64,000 bases of DNA, taken from an uncultured Clostridia bacterium (GTDB lineage Bacteria > Bacillota > Clostridia > TANB77 > CAG-508). Where the stretch lies: the NCBI GenBank assembly GCA_934129895.1, contig CAKOWY010000001.1, forward strand, positions 434,001 to 498,000, in the 5' to 3' direction. Positions 34,849 through 43,412 of the stretch are shown here, piece by piece. Each line of letters opens with the position of its first letter. The first letter of the stretch is position 1. The translations under genes were made by a program, and so were the position numbers. The notes under the pieces were generated by a model. That model worked only from the letters and a program-made list of their open reading frames with translations. It did no database searches and was not told the DNA's origin.

Positions 34849-37230
34849 TTAATTTTCACAGATTTTTGCATATTTTTTTAATTTTTCATAAGCTAAATAA
34901 TTTACTGTACCTGCTGGGAAATTACCATATTTATCTTTCTTTCCTGCTGGTACTCCTGTTAAAATTTCAATTCCTTCATCAATTGTTGATATTGCATAAA
35001 TATGAAATAATTTATTTTTTACAGCATCTACAACTTCATCAGAAAGTTGTAAGTTATTAACATTTTGAATTGGTATAATAACTCCATGTGTTCCATCAAG
35101 TCCTCTCATTTGACAAATTTGGAAATATCCTTCTATTTTTTCATTAACTCCACCAATTGGTTGTATTTGTCCTTTTTGGTTAACAGAACCTGTAACAGCT
35201 ATTGATTGCTTTATAGGGACTCCAGATAAACTTGATAATAGTCCATATAGTTCTGTACTTGAAGCACTATCTCCATCAACTCCATTATATAATTGTTCAA
35301 AACATATACTAGCTGTTAGACATAATGGTATATCTTGTGCAAATAACTCACCTAAATATCCTGATAATATATATACACCTTTTGAATGTGTTGAACCAGA
35401 AAGTTCTACTTCTCTCTCAATATTTACAACTCCCTGTTTTCCAGTATATGTGTTTACTGTTATCTTTGCTGGCTTACCAAATGTATAATCACCTATTGTT
35501 AGAACTGTTAGTCCATTAATCTCTCCAATAGAACTTCCAGATGTATTTATTAATAATGTGTTTTCTTTAATCATTTCTAAATATTTTTCATCATATTTCT
35601 TTATTCTTTCTGTTCTTTCATCTAATGCTTTTACAACATAATTGTCTGTAACAATTTTTACTTTATCAAGCTTTGCCCATGTTGCAGCTTCTCCAACAAC
35701 TTGTGCTAATTCTGTAAATTTTGTTGATATTTTATTATTATCTCCAGCAATTCTTGAAGCATATTCAACAACCCTTGCCATTGCCGACTTGTCTAAATGA
35801 GGTAATTCTTCTTGTTCACAAAATGAATGAACAAATTGAGCCAACTTATTAATATTTTCTTCGTTTACAGGTGCTGTTTCCTCAAATTCAACTTTAATTT
35901 TAAATAATCTTCTAAAGTCACTATCTACAGAAAGCAATGTATGATATATACTTGAACTTCCAACCAATATTACTTTTAAATCTATTGGAATTGGTTCTGG
36001 TTTTAATGAAATCATAGTCATAGAACTACGTTGTTCCATTGAATTATCTATTGATATTTCTTTTACTCTCAATATTCTCTTTAATTCTTCATAACATACT
36101 CCATTTGCTAATAAATCTTTAGCCTGGAATACTATATATCCACCATTTGCTTTTTGAATTAATCCTGGTTTTAACATTGTAAAGTCAGTTTTTAATGAAC
36201 CATAATAATTCTCATATTCTAACTTTCCAAATAAGTTATTAAATGAATAATTAGAATCCATTATTACTGGAGCTCCTTGTGTTGTACTATTGTCTACAAA
36301 TAAATTAACTCTATAATTCAAACATGGATCTTGCTTCTTTTGAATAGGTCCTTGTTGTTGATTTTGATTTGTTTTATCTTCTTCTAGAAAATATGATACA
36401 TTTTTTAAAACATCTTGTTTTACATCATTTAAAAATTGATTTATTTTTTTATTTCTTTTATATTTTGATTTTATAAAATTGATATGTGCATTAACTGTTA
36501 ATAATGCTACATTTGATTGCCATTCAGATACTTTTTTATCAGATTGTCTTTCAATTTGTTTTATTTGGCTAATTGCATCCATTATTTGTTGTTGCACAAT
36601 TATTGATGTTTCTTCATATTGTTTTTTTACTTGATCATCAAGTTTTTCAAATTCTTCTTCTTCTATTACTTTTCCATCAACAATAGGCATCATGTATATT
36701 CCATTTTGAGCTGATTTTACTTGAAAATTATGTTTAAGTGCTTCTTCACTTAATTTATTCATAACAACTTCACGTTTTTCTTCATATTCTCTTTTTATTA
36801 ATGATTTTTCTTTTTCAAAATCATCTGCATTAAATGTTTTCTTTATGTCTTTTTTTACTTCTTGAATAAATCCATCCATGCTTTCTTTAAATTCTTTACC
36901 TTGACCTGCTGGTAATGCTACTGCTATTGGTTCATTTGGATTTTGAAAATTATATATATAACACCAATCATTTGGTACTTTTTTCTTTGTTGCAATTTGG
37001 TCTAAATAATTCTTTGTATACATTGTTTTACCAACACCACTTGGTCCTTCTACATACAAATTGTATCCTTTTATATCTACTTGCAATCCAAACTCAAGAG
37101 CTTTTATTCCTCTCTCTTGTCCAACTCCAGTACTAATAGAATCTAGTTCTTGTGTTGTTTCAAAATGCAACATATCTTTATTACAAAACATTTTTAAGTC
37201 TTTATAACTCAATTCATTTTTTTCTTTCAT
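34849..37230 (-). CDS. Lon-like ATP-dependent protease (LonB/AAA_32 type)
   Basis: 793 residues. The N-terminal AAA+ part has Walker A GPSGVGKTMYTKNYL. A large insertion/LID region carries coiled-coil character, and QKANGGYIVFQAKDLL is the Walker B-like segment of this family. The C-terminal Lon protease domain has the catalytic Ser in DGDSASSTELYG and the Lys in GGVNEKIEGYF. It is distinct from classic Lon because it lacks the N-terminal LAN domain. Expected role: degradation of damaged or regulatory proteins in the cytoplasm or at the membrane. The start ATG follows ACGGAGGAAAAA. Monocistronic. Confidence 0.88.
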   Translation of the reverse strand: MKEKNELSYKDLKMFCNKDMLHFETTQELDSISTGVGQERGIKALEFGLQVDIKGYNLYVEGPSGVGKTMYTKNYLDQIATKKKVPNDWCYIYNFQNPNEPIAVALPAGQGKEFKESMDGFIQEVKKDIKKTFNADDFEKEKSLIKREYEEKREVVMNKLSEEALKHNFQVKSAQNGIYMMPIVDGKVIEEEEFEKLDDQVKKQYEETSIIVQQQIMDAISQIKQIERQSDKKVSEWQSNVALLTVNAHINFIKSKYKRNKKINQFLNDVKQDVLKNVSYFLEEDKTNQNQQQGPIQKKQDPCLNYRVNLFVDNSTTQGAPVIMDSNYSFNNLFGKLEYENYYGSLKTDFTMLKPGLIQKANGGYIVFQAKDLLANGVCYEELKRILRVKEISIDNSMEQRSSMTMISLKPEPIPIDLKVILVGSSSIYHTLLSVDSDFRRLFKIKVEFEETAPVNEENINKLAQFVHSFCEQEELPHLDKSAMARVVEYASRIAGDNNKISTKFTELAQVVGEAATWAKLDKVKIVTDNYVVKALDERTERIKKYDEKYLEMIKENTLLINTSGSSIGEINGLTVLTIGDYTFGKPAKITVNTYTGKQGVVNIEREVELSGSTHSKGVYILSGYLGELFAQDIPLCLTASICFEQLYNGVDGDSASSTELYGLLSSLSGVPIKQSIAVTGSVNQKGQIQPIGGVNEKIEGYFQICQMRGLDGTHGVIIPIQNVNNLQLSDEVVDAVKNKLFHIYAISTIDEGIEILTGVPAGKKDKYGNFPAGTVNYLAYEKLKKYAKICEN

Positions 37231-37386
37231 TTTTTCCTCCGTATTTTTTTAGCTTTTTCCAAATTATTAAAAATTTATATAAAAAATTAATTATATTTTA
37301 TCCTTTTTTGTCTTTTTTATTTTATACTAGTTATCTTTTTTTGTAAAGCTTATTTGTAAAGTTTTCTGCTTGAAATTTTTTACATA

Positions 37387-37412
37387 TAAAAAAACACTAT
37401 TTTATAGTGTTT
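37387..37412 (-). terminator. Terminator of mtnN, overlapping its stop codon
   Basis: AAACACTA/TAGTGTTT stem whose loop holds the TAA stop, followed on the minus strand by seven T. Confidence 0.88.
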
Positions 37413-38094
37413 CAAAAAATTTTTCTATTATATAAGCACATCTTTTTGATGCTTTTTTTAGAAATTCATCAAATGTTATTTCATTTTTTCCATTAGGTTT
37501 ATCTGATATACTTCTAATTATTACAAATGGTATATTATCCAACTTGCATACTTGAGCAATAGCTGCTCCTTCCATTTCTATTGCTTCAGCATTAAATTTT
37601 GTTCTAATTTTATTTTTCATATTTATATCTGTGCAAAATATGTCTCCAGTTGCAATTGTTCCTATAGTTATATTAAAATCCTTATTATCCAAATATGTAA
37701 TTGTCTTTTCTAATTTCTTTATTAATTCAATATCACTTTCTATAAATTGTCCAATATTACTGATATATCCTTTGGGATGGTTAAATGCTGTTATATCAAA
37801 GTCATGTTGAACTAGCTTACTTCCTATAACAATATCTCCTATTTCTAATTTGTCATTACAACTAGCAGCAGATCCAATATTTATTATTTTCTTTACTTCA
37901 AATTTGTCTATTAAAATTTGTGTAACTCTAGCTGCATTTACTTTTCCTACTCCTGCTTCTACTAGAATGACTTTGTTGTTATAAATTTTTCCAACAAAAA
38001 AAGTCAATTCATATACTTGCATTTCACATATCTCTTGCATTATGTTTTTTATTTCTTGCATTTCTTCTTGCATTGCAGCAATTATACCATACAT
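37402..38094 (-). CDS. mtnN: 5'-methylthioadenosine/S-adenosylhomocysteine nucleosidase
   Basis: Cleaves MTA and SAH to adenine plus the thioribose or ribosyl-homocysteine moiety, clearing inhibitory SAM by-products. It has 230 residues, the usual length. Motifs: start MYGIIAAMQEEM, the phosphate/ribose region VEAGVGKVNAARVTQ, GSAASCNDKLEIGDIV, EAIEMEGAAIAQV with the purine-contacting Glu, and IRSISDKPNG with the catalytic Asp. The start ATG follows AAAGAGGTATAAAAT. It is 16 nt behind the 299-residue gene and likely co-transcribed with it. Confidence 0.95.
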   Translation of the reverse strand: MYGIIAAMQEEMQEIKNIMQEICEMQVYELTFFVGKIYNNKVILVEAGVGKVNAARVTQILIDKFEVKKIINIGSAASCNDKLEIGDIVIGSKLVQHDFDITAFNHPKGYISNIGQFIESDIELIKKLEKTITYLDNKDFNITIGTIATGDIFCTDINMKNKIRTKFNAEAIEMEGAAIAQVCKLDNIPFVIIRSISDKPNGKNEITFDEFLKKASKRCAYIIEKFFETL

Positions 38095-38110
38095 ATTTTA
38101 TACCTCTTTT

Positions 38111-39010
38111 TTATTTTGTTTGTTCACAATCACTTATTTTTGTAGTTCTAGCTTGACTATTTGTTTTACTATTTTTGCCAATTTTAGCAGTTTCCTCTTG
38201 TATTTTTGCTTTTGCTTTTGAGTCTAATTGCCATGAGCTTTTCTTTTCTTTTTCATTACTTTTTATAACACCATCTCTTATTCTTTCAAATATTTCTTCT
38301 TTCCCTAATGCTCTTAAAAAATTTCGGATTTCATTATTTACTAAACTTTCTTTTTGCTCATCTGCTAATTGAACTGATCCAAAATATGTAATTATTAATT
38401 CGTCTAATTCTTTAAATATATCATATTGCTCTAGCATTAAATCAAAAGCAAGATATTGCTCTAAGTATTCTCTTAATTCAATAATTTCGTCTTCACTATA
38501 AAATAATTCACTTGTTGCAGATCCACTTAATGCTGTTCTTAAGTCCCAAATTCTTTCTCTAATTACTCTTAATATTCCACTATCTTTTCCTTCGATTTTA
38601 TCCCAATTACTATTTTTTTCTTCATCCATACTTTCATGTCTTGCAATAAATCCATCATTTAATGTTTTATCTAATACATACTGAGTTTCTGCACACAATA
38701 CATATACAACAGTATATGGTGCAAAATATATTTGACTTTCTCCTTTCTCACTTTTTCCAAATAATTTTATTCCTTTTTCTTTCAAAGTTTGGTAATATTC
38801 AACAAGTTTATTATTAAGAGTTACAGCAAGATTAGGAAGATCTGAATAAATATCTTCAGTATCTTCATAAGCCTTTAAACCATTTATTTTTTTTATTCTT
38901 TCTTTTATATCTTCTATTACTTCATTAACATTTTGACATGAATCTTCTATATCACTAAAAAACTCAAAAGCTATTTTATCTTCAGTATAATCTATTGGTT
39001 TTGAGTTCAT
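38111..39010 (-). CDS. Uncharacterised 299-residue protein
   Basis: Not recognised. A soluble, largely helical acidic protein (DSCQNVNEVIEDIKERIKKI, then ELREYLEQYLAFDLMLEQYD) with a Lys-rich disordered C-terminus (DSKAKAKIQEETAKIGKNSK). No signal peptide or membrane segment and no catalytic motif that I can identify. The start ATG follows AAAAGGAAATATAGTT. It lies directly upstream of mtnN on the same strand, but this does not by itself suggest a function. Confidence 0.65.
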   Translation of the reverse strand: MNSKPIDYTEDKIAFEFFSDIEDSCQNVNEVIEDIKERIKKINGLKAYEDTEDIYSDLPNLAVTLNNKLVEYYQTLKEKGIKLFGKSEKGESQIYFAPYTVVYVLCAETQYVLDKTLNDGFIARHESMDEEKNSNWDKIEGKDSGILRVIRERIWDLRTALSGSATSELFYSEDEIIELREYLEQYLAFDLMLEQYDIFKELDELIITYFGSVQLADEQKESLVNNEIRNFLRALGKEEIFERIRDGVIKSNEKEKKSSWQLDSKAKAKIQEETAKIGKNSKTNSQARTTKISDCEQTK

Positions 39011-39103
39011 AACTATATTTCCTTTTCTAATAACTTATGTCGTATATTATACCACTAAGTCGGCATAAAATCAACAATATTGTATTAGTTATTTGTTTTT
39101 TCG

Positions 39104-39141
39104 ACAAAAAAATACATCCCATATCGAGATGCATTTTTTTA
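39104..39141 (-). terminator. Terminator of the ylxM-rplS operon
   Basis: ATGCATCTC pairs with GGGATGTAT (with wobble pairs), then seven T on the minus strand, just after the rplS stop. Confidence 0.85.
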
Positions 39142-39142
39142 A

Positions 39143-39658
39143 TTATTCAGCTTTTTCTGTTTTAGCTTCTTTTGCAACAACTTCAGCTGTTTTTTCAGCT
39201 GTTTCTGCAGCAACTTCAGCAACAAGAGCTTCTGGAGCAACTTCTTTGTTTACAACTTCAACTGGTTCTTCTGCTAAATCTTCTTTAACAACTATTTCTT
39301 TGTTTTCGATTCTAGCTCCAACCATTTCTTTTGTCTTAGAAGCCTTTCCTGTTCTCTCTCTTAAGTAGTATAATTTAGCTCTTCTAGCTTTACCAACTCT
39401 AACTACTTCTACTTTTTCAACTAATGGTGAATGGATTAAGAATGTTTTTTCAACACCAACACCGTAAGAGATTTTTCTTACTGTAAATGTAGCGTTAACT
39501 CCTCCACCTTGTTTTTTAATTATAATTCCTTCAAATACTTGGATTCTTTCTTTGTTTCCTTCTTTGATTTTAACATGTACTCTTACTGTATTTCCAACTT
39601 TTAAATCTGGAATAGTATTTTTTAATTGTTCATGTTCTATTGATTTTATGATATCCAT
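39143..39658 (-). CDS. rplS: 50S ribosomal protein L19 with C-terminal extension
   Basis: Ribosomal protein at the 30S-50S interface. The start is ATG 39658 (MDIIKSIEHEQ) behind AAGGAGGTAAATACG; a longer open frame upstream runs through the L19 leader and is not real. The first 115 or so residues are canonical L19 (GNTVRVHVKIKEGNKERIQVFEG, interrupted in places; RKISYGVGVEKTFLIHSP; KARRAKLYYLRERTGKA). After that come about 50 Ala/Val/Glu-rich residues (EEPVEVVNKEVAPEA) not found in standard L19. It is the last gene of the SRP/ribosome operon. Confidence 0.95.
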   Translation of the reverse strand: MDIIKSIEHEQLKNTIPDLKVGNTVRVHVKIKEGNKERIQVFEGIIIKKQGGGVNATFTVRKISYGVGVEKTFLIHSPLVEKVEVVRVGKARRAKLYYLRERTGKASKTKEMVGARIENKEIVVKEDLAEEPVEVVNKEVAPEALVAEVAAETAEKTAEVVAKEAKTEKAE

Positions 39659-39681
39659 CGTATTTACCTCCTTCTTTCTTC

Positions 39682-39720
39682 GTACAAGCGGTGCACTGGA
39701 ATTGTTTTGCACTTTGTACA
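39682..39720 (-). ncRNA. L19 ribosomal protein leader
   Basis: Short hairpin in the 65-nt gap between trmD and rplS. GTACAA (39719-39714) pairs with TTGTAC (39687-39682), and an inner GTGC/GCAC pairing closes a small loop. Position and shape fit the L19 autoregulatory leader known from Firmicutes. Called on shape and position, not on a covariance-model match. Confidence 0.6.
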
Positions 39721-39723
39721 TAA

Positions 39724-40452
39724 TTATTTTATATCTTTTTTAGATTTTATTTCATCTAAATATTTTTTATCTTTTTCAGATAATTCTACATTTTTTAAAA
39801 GCTCTGGTCTTTTATAATATGTATTTTTTAAAGCTTGACATCTTCTCCATTTGTTGATATTTTCATGATGACCTGATTGTAAAATTTCTGGTACCTTTAC
39901 ACCTTCAAAGGTTTCTGGTCTAGTATATTGTGGATATTCAAGAATTCCTTGTGAAAATGATTCTTCAGATGTTGAATCATTACTCAAAACTCCATCTACA
40001 TATCTACTTACAGAATCTATTAATACCATTGCTGGAAGTTCCCCTCCTGTTAATACATAGTTTCCTATAGATATTTCCTCATCTACTATTTTATCTAATA
40101 CTCTCTGATCTACTCCTTCGTAATGTCCACAAAGTAAGATAAGATGTTCTTCTTTACTTAATTCTTCTACTTTTTTTTGATTTAAAACTTGTCCTTGTGG
40201 CGACATATATATGACTTTAGCATTTGTCTTCTTTATAGACTTATATGCATTATATATAACATCTGCTTGCATTACCATGCCTGCACCACCACCATAAGGT
40301 GTGTCATCAACTTTTTTGTGCTTGTTTTCTGAAAAGTCTCTAATATTTATTAAATTAACTTCTATTAGTTTATTTTCTTCTGCTCTTCCTAGAATGCTTT
40401 GCTTAACTGGCTCAAACATTTCTGGAAATAATGTAAGCACATCAAATTTCAT
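39724..40452 (-). CDS. trmD: tRNA (guanine-N1)-methyltransferase
   Basis: Methylates G37 of tRNAs with SAM, preventing frameshifting. It has 242 residues. The start is MKFDVLTLFPEMF. Trefoil-knot motifs are VDDTPYGGGAGMVMQ, LLCGHYEGVDQRV and ISIGNYVLTGGELPAM, and the family C-terminal block is QYTRPETFEG, then SGHHENINKWR. The start ATG follows TGAGGAATGT. It lies between rimM and rplS, the standard order. Confidence 0.97.
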   Translation of the reverse strand: MKFDVLTLFPEMFEPVKQSILGRAEENKLIEVNLINIRDFSENKHKKVDDTPYGGGAGMVMQADVIYNAYKSIKKTNAKVIYMSPQGQVLNQKKVEELSKEEHLILLCGHYEGVDQRVLDKIVDEEISIGNYVLTGGELPAMVLIDSVSRYVDGVLSNDSTSEESFSQGILEYPQYTRPETFEGVKVPEILQSGHHENINKWRRCQALKNTYYKRPELLKNVELSEKDKKYLDEIKSKKDIK

Positions 40453-40467
40453 ACATTCCTCAACTTT

Positions 40468-40974
40468 CTAAATCAATCCTGGTATTAGATGAACTATAAT
40501 TTTTTTACCTTCTAAATCGACGTTTTTTATAACATCTTTTATTCCTGGTAATAAAACTTGTTTTCCTAATTCATCTTTTATTACATATATGTCATTTGCT
40601 CCTGTATTATAGATATCATCAACTTTTCCTAGTAATTTACCTTCATCTGTATAAACTTCTAGTCCAATCAAATCTACTATATAATATGTTCCTTCTTTAA
40701 GTGGTACAGCATTTTCTCTGTCTACTTCAAGATATGCATTTCTTAATAAATCTGCTTGTTCTGGAGTATTTATACCTTCAAGTTTTAGTAATACCATATT
40801 TTTATGATATCTTACTCCTTCTACTTTATAAAGTTTTGACTCTTTTTTAGATTTAACATATACTTCTTCTAAATCATCAAATCTTGTTATATCATTTGTA
40901 AAAGGTGTTATTTTAATTTCTCCTTTTATTCCATGAGTATTAACTATTTGACCTATTTCTAGCCTTTTTTGCAT
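40468..40974 (-). CDS. rimM: Ribosome maturation factor RimM
   Basis: Helps assembly of the 30S head around S19. It has 168 residues: an N-terminal beta-barrel (IGQIVNTHGIKGEIKI, LEEVYVK) and a C-terminal PRC-barrel (YYIVDLIGLEVYTDEGKLLG, split at variable residues; NDIYVIKDELGKQVLLPGI). The start ATG lies in GAAAGGAATGGTAAACAATG. The gap to trmD is 15 nt. Confidence 0.95.
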   Translation of the reverse strand: MQKRLEIGQIVNTHGIKGEIKITPFTNDITRFDDLEEVYVKSKKESKLYKVEGVRYHKNMVLLKLEGINTPEQADLLRNAYLEVDRENAVPLKEGTYYIVDLIGLEVYTDEGKLLGKVDDIYNTGANDIYVIKDELGKQVLLPGIKDVIKNVDLEGKKIIVHLIPGLI

Positions 40975-41004
40975 TGTTTACCATTCCTTTCATGGTAAAT
41001 TTAT

Positions 41005-41235
41005 CTATCCAATAAATTCAACATTTACTTTTTTATCTTTTTTACCAGCAACTGCTTTCATTACTGTTCTGATAGATTGAGCTATTTTTCCTTGTTTTCC
41101 AATTACTTTTCCAAAGTCTTCATCAGCTACTTTTACTTCGAAAACTATTGATTTTTCATTTTCAACTTCTTTTATTTCAACAGCATCTTTATTGTTTACT
41201 AAGTTTTTGATTATAACTTCTAAAACATCTTTCAT
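41005..41235 (-). CDS. khpA: KH-domain RNA-binding protein KhpA (YlqC)
   Basis: 76 residues from ATG 41235 (MKDVLEVIIKNLV), chosen because GGAGGAAAGATT precedes it; the frame opens ten codons earlier at a TTG. A single KH domain with the GxxG-type loop (VIGKQGKIAQSIRTVMKA). It typically partners KhpB/Jag in RNA binding linked to cell division and elongation. The place between rpsP and rimM is conserved in Firmicutes. Confidence 0.92.
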   Translation of the reverse strand: MKDVLEVIIKNLVNNKDAVEIKEVENEKSIVFEVKVADEDFGKVIGKQGKIAQSIRTVMKAVAGKKDKKVNVEFIG

Positions 41236-41268
41236 AATCTTTCCTCCAACATAATATTTTTTCAAAAA

Positions 41269-41499
41269 TTATGCGTTTTTGATTAATGCTTTTACTGTTT
41301 CTGTTGGTTGTGCACCATTTTTCATCCATTGTTCTAATTTTTCTTTATTTAATACTATTGTAGATGGTTCTGTCATTGGATCATAAGTTCCAATTTGTTC
41401 AATTATTTTTCCATCTCTTGGAGATCTAGAATCAGCTACTACTATATGATAGAATGGAGCTTTTTTCTTTCCTTCTCTTTGTAATCTTATTTTTACCAT
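41269..41499 (-). CDS. rpsP: 30S ribosomal protein S16
   Basis: 76 residues. Canonical start MVKIRLQREGKKKAPFYHIV, then ADSRSPRDGKIIEQIGTYDP and the C-terminal LNKEKLEQWMKNGAQPTETV. It is slightly shorter than the usual 80-90 residues because the C-terminal tail is absent. The start ATG follows AGAGGTGAAATAAA. It sits between ffh and khpA. Confidence 0.97.
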   Translation of the reverse strand: MVKIRLQREGKKKAPFYHIVVADSRSPRDGKIIEQIGTYDPMTEPSTIVLNKEKLEQWMKNGAQPTETVKALIKNA

Positions 41500-41583
41500 T
41501 TTATTTCACCTCTTTCTGAATTAAAACTTCTGTATTTAGAAATTTTAGATTTTTATATATAAAATATAAAATTAATAACTTAT

Positions 41584-42945
41584 TTAAAATTTAAAATCTT
41601 TGAACTCTTTCATATCGTCCATATTCATACTTTTCATCATTTTTTTCATACTGCCTTTATCATTTTTTAATTTTTTCATCATTTTTTGTGTCATTTCAAA
41701 TGAATTTATGAATTTGTTTACATCTTGTACTTGTGTTCCACTTCCTTTGGCAATACGTAATCTTCTACTTCCATTTAAGATTTTTACATTTCTTTTTTCT
41801 TGTTTTGTCATTGAGCATATTATTGCTTCAACTTTGTCAAATTCTTTATCATCAATGTTTAAATCTTTTATTTTGTTCATTCCTGGTATCATTTTTAATA
41901 TTGATGAAAATGATCCCATTTTCTTTACTTGACGTATTTGTGCTAAATAGTCATCTAAATCTAATTCATTCTTACGTAATTGCTTTTCTAATTTTTCAGC
42001 ATCTTCTTCTGATATAGCTTCTTCTGCTTTTTCAATTATTGAAAGTACATCTCCCATTCCTAAAATTCTTGATGTCATTCTTTCTGGATTAAATACTTCT
42101 ATATCATTTAATTTTTCACCTGTTGCCGCAAATTTTATTGGCTTTCCTGTTACTTTTTTTACTGAAAGTGCTGCACCACCACGTGTATCTCCATCTAATT
42201 TTGTTAGTACAACTCCATCAATTCCAACATTTTCATTAAATGTTTGTGCAATATTTACTGCATCTTGACCTGTCATTGAGTCAACTACTAATAAGATTTC
42301 ATGTGGTTTTATATTTGTTTTTAGATTTTTTAGTTCTTGCATTAACTTTTCATCTATATGTAGACGTCCAGCTGTATCTAATATAACTACATCATTTAAT
42401 TTTGACATTGCAACATTCATTGCTTGTTTTGCAATATGTACAACATCTTTTGATTGTTCATTTGCATATACTGGTATATTTAATTGTGCCCCAACAACTT
42501 GTAATTGTTTTATAGCTGCTGGTCTATAAATATCACATGCAACTAGCAATGGTTTCTTACCTTGTTTTCTTAATAGATTTGCTAACTTTCCAGCTGTAGT
42601 TGTTTTACCAGAACCTTGAAGTCCAACTAGCATTATTATTGTTGGTGGATTTGGTGTAAAATTAATTTTGCTTTCATTTCCTCCCAATAGTTCTATCATT
42701 TCATCTTTAACAATCTTTATTACTTGTTGACCAGGTGTTAATGATTTCATAACATCTTGTCCTAAAGCTTTTTCCTGAATATTTGCTATAAATTCTTTTA
42801 CTATTTTATAGTTTACATCAGCTTCTAATAATGCTAATTTTACTTCTCTTAGCATTTCTTTTAAGTCAGACTCTGTTATTCTGGCTTTTCCTCTCAATTT
42901 TCTTGTTATTTCTTGAAATCTTGATGATAGACCTTCAAATGCCAT
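41584..42945 (-). CDS. ffh: Signal recognition particle protein Ffh
   Basis: GTPase of the SRP that targets membrane proteins to FtsY/SecYEG. It has 453 residues. N domain helix bundle (FEGLSSRFQEITRKLRGK). G domain with GLQGSGKTTTAGKLA, DTAGRLHID and TKLDGDTRGGAALS. M domain is methionine-rich (MTQKMMKKLKND, then MKKMMKSMNMDDMKEF) and binds signal peptides and SRP RNA. The start ATG follows TTAGGAGGCAAAT. It follows ylxM in the operon. Confidence 0.98.
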   Translation of the reverse strand: MAFEGLSSRFQEITRKLRGKARITESDLKEMLREVKLALLEADVNYKIVKEFIANIQEKALGQDVMKSLTPGQQVIKIVKDEMIELLGGNESKINFTPNPPTIIMLVGLQGSGKTTTAGKLANLLRKQGKKPLLVACDIYRPAAIKQLQVVGAQLNIPVYANEQSKDVVHIAKQAMNVAMSKLNDVVILDTAGRLHIDEKLMQELKNLKTNIKPHEILLVVDSMTGQDAVNIAQTFNENVGIDGVVLTKLDGDTRGGAALSVKKVTGKPIKFAATGEKLNDIEVFNPERMTSRILGMGDVLSIIEKAEEAISEEDAEKLEKQLRKNELDLDDYLAQIRQVKKMGSFSSILKMIPGMNKIKDLNIDDKEFDKVEAIICSMTKQEKRNVKILNGSRRLRIAKGSGTQVQDVNKFINSFEMTQKMMKKLKNDKGSMKKMMKSMNMDDMKEFKDFKF

Positions 42946-42967
42946 ATTTGCCTCCTAATTCTTTTGT

Positions 42968-43315
42968 TTACACTAAACAATTTAATTCTTTTTTAACTTC
43001 TTCTAATATATTATTAACTTTTTCATCTGATGAATCTTTATGTATTTGATTAAGTTGTGATAATATATTTTCGATTTGTTTTTCTTGATTCATTGTCTTT
43101 TTCATAAACAATAGCTTTTCTTCATATTCGAAAAGTTTCTTTTCCCCCTTTTTTATGATATCTCTTACTCCTTGTCTTGTTATACCTTCATTTTGTGCTA
43201 TTTCTGCTAATGACAAGTCTTCATTGTAGTAGTAGTCTATATATTCTTTTTGTTTTTCAGTTAAAAGTTTTCCATACATTTGTGATAACATACTTATTTC
43301 AACTTTTTTATTCAT
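42968..43315 (-). CDS. ylxM: YlxM/p13-like UPF0122 DNA-binding protein
   Basis: 115 residues, a helix-turn-helix of sigma-70 region 4 type (LTEKQKEYIDYYYNEDLSL, AEIAQNEGITRQGVRDIIKK). The family accompanies ffh in Firmicutes and is linked to SRP assembly or regulation (p13 binds SRP components in streptococci). The start ATG follows AAAAGGAGTAGTAGAA. First gene of the seven-gene operon ending with rplS. Confidence 0.93.
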   Translation of the reverse strand: MNKKVEISMLSQMYGKLLTEKQKEYIDYYYNEDLSLAEIAQNEGITRQGVRDIIKKGEKKLFEYEEKLLFMKKTMNQEKQIENILSQLNQIHKDSSDEKVNNILEEVKKELNCLV

Positions 43316-43344
43316 TTCTACTACTCCTTTTCTCTAAAGTGATA

Positions 43345-43390
43345 CCTTATAACTTTAAATAAGGTGTAATGCTAATATACTTTACACCTT
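43345..43390 (-). promoter_or_regulatory. Two overlapping, mutually exclusive hairpins in the ylxM leader
   Basis: AAGGTGTAA (minus strand 43390-43382) pairs with TTACACCTT (43369-43361). CCTTAT (43364-43359) pairs with ATAAGG (43350-43345). Both need the shared bases 43361-43364, so only one can form at a time. No T-run follows. Confidence 0.45.
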
Positions 43391-43407
43391 TTTTGCTGAT
43401 TTGTCAA
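43379..43407 (-). promoter_or_regulatory. Promoter of the ylxM-ffh-rplS operon
   Basis: TTGACA (43407-43402) and TAAAGT (43384-43379) are 17 nt apart on the minus strand. It overlaps the inverted repeat AAGGTGTAA/TTACACCTT. Confidence 0.6.
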
Positions 43408-43412
43408 GTATT

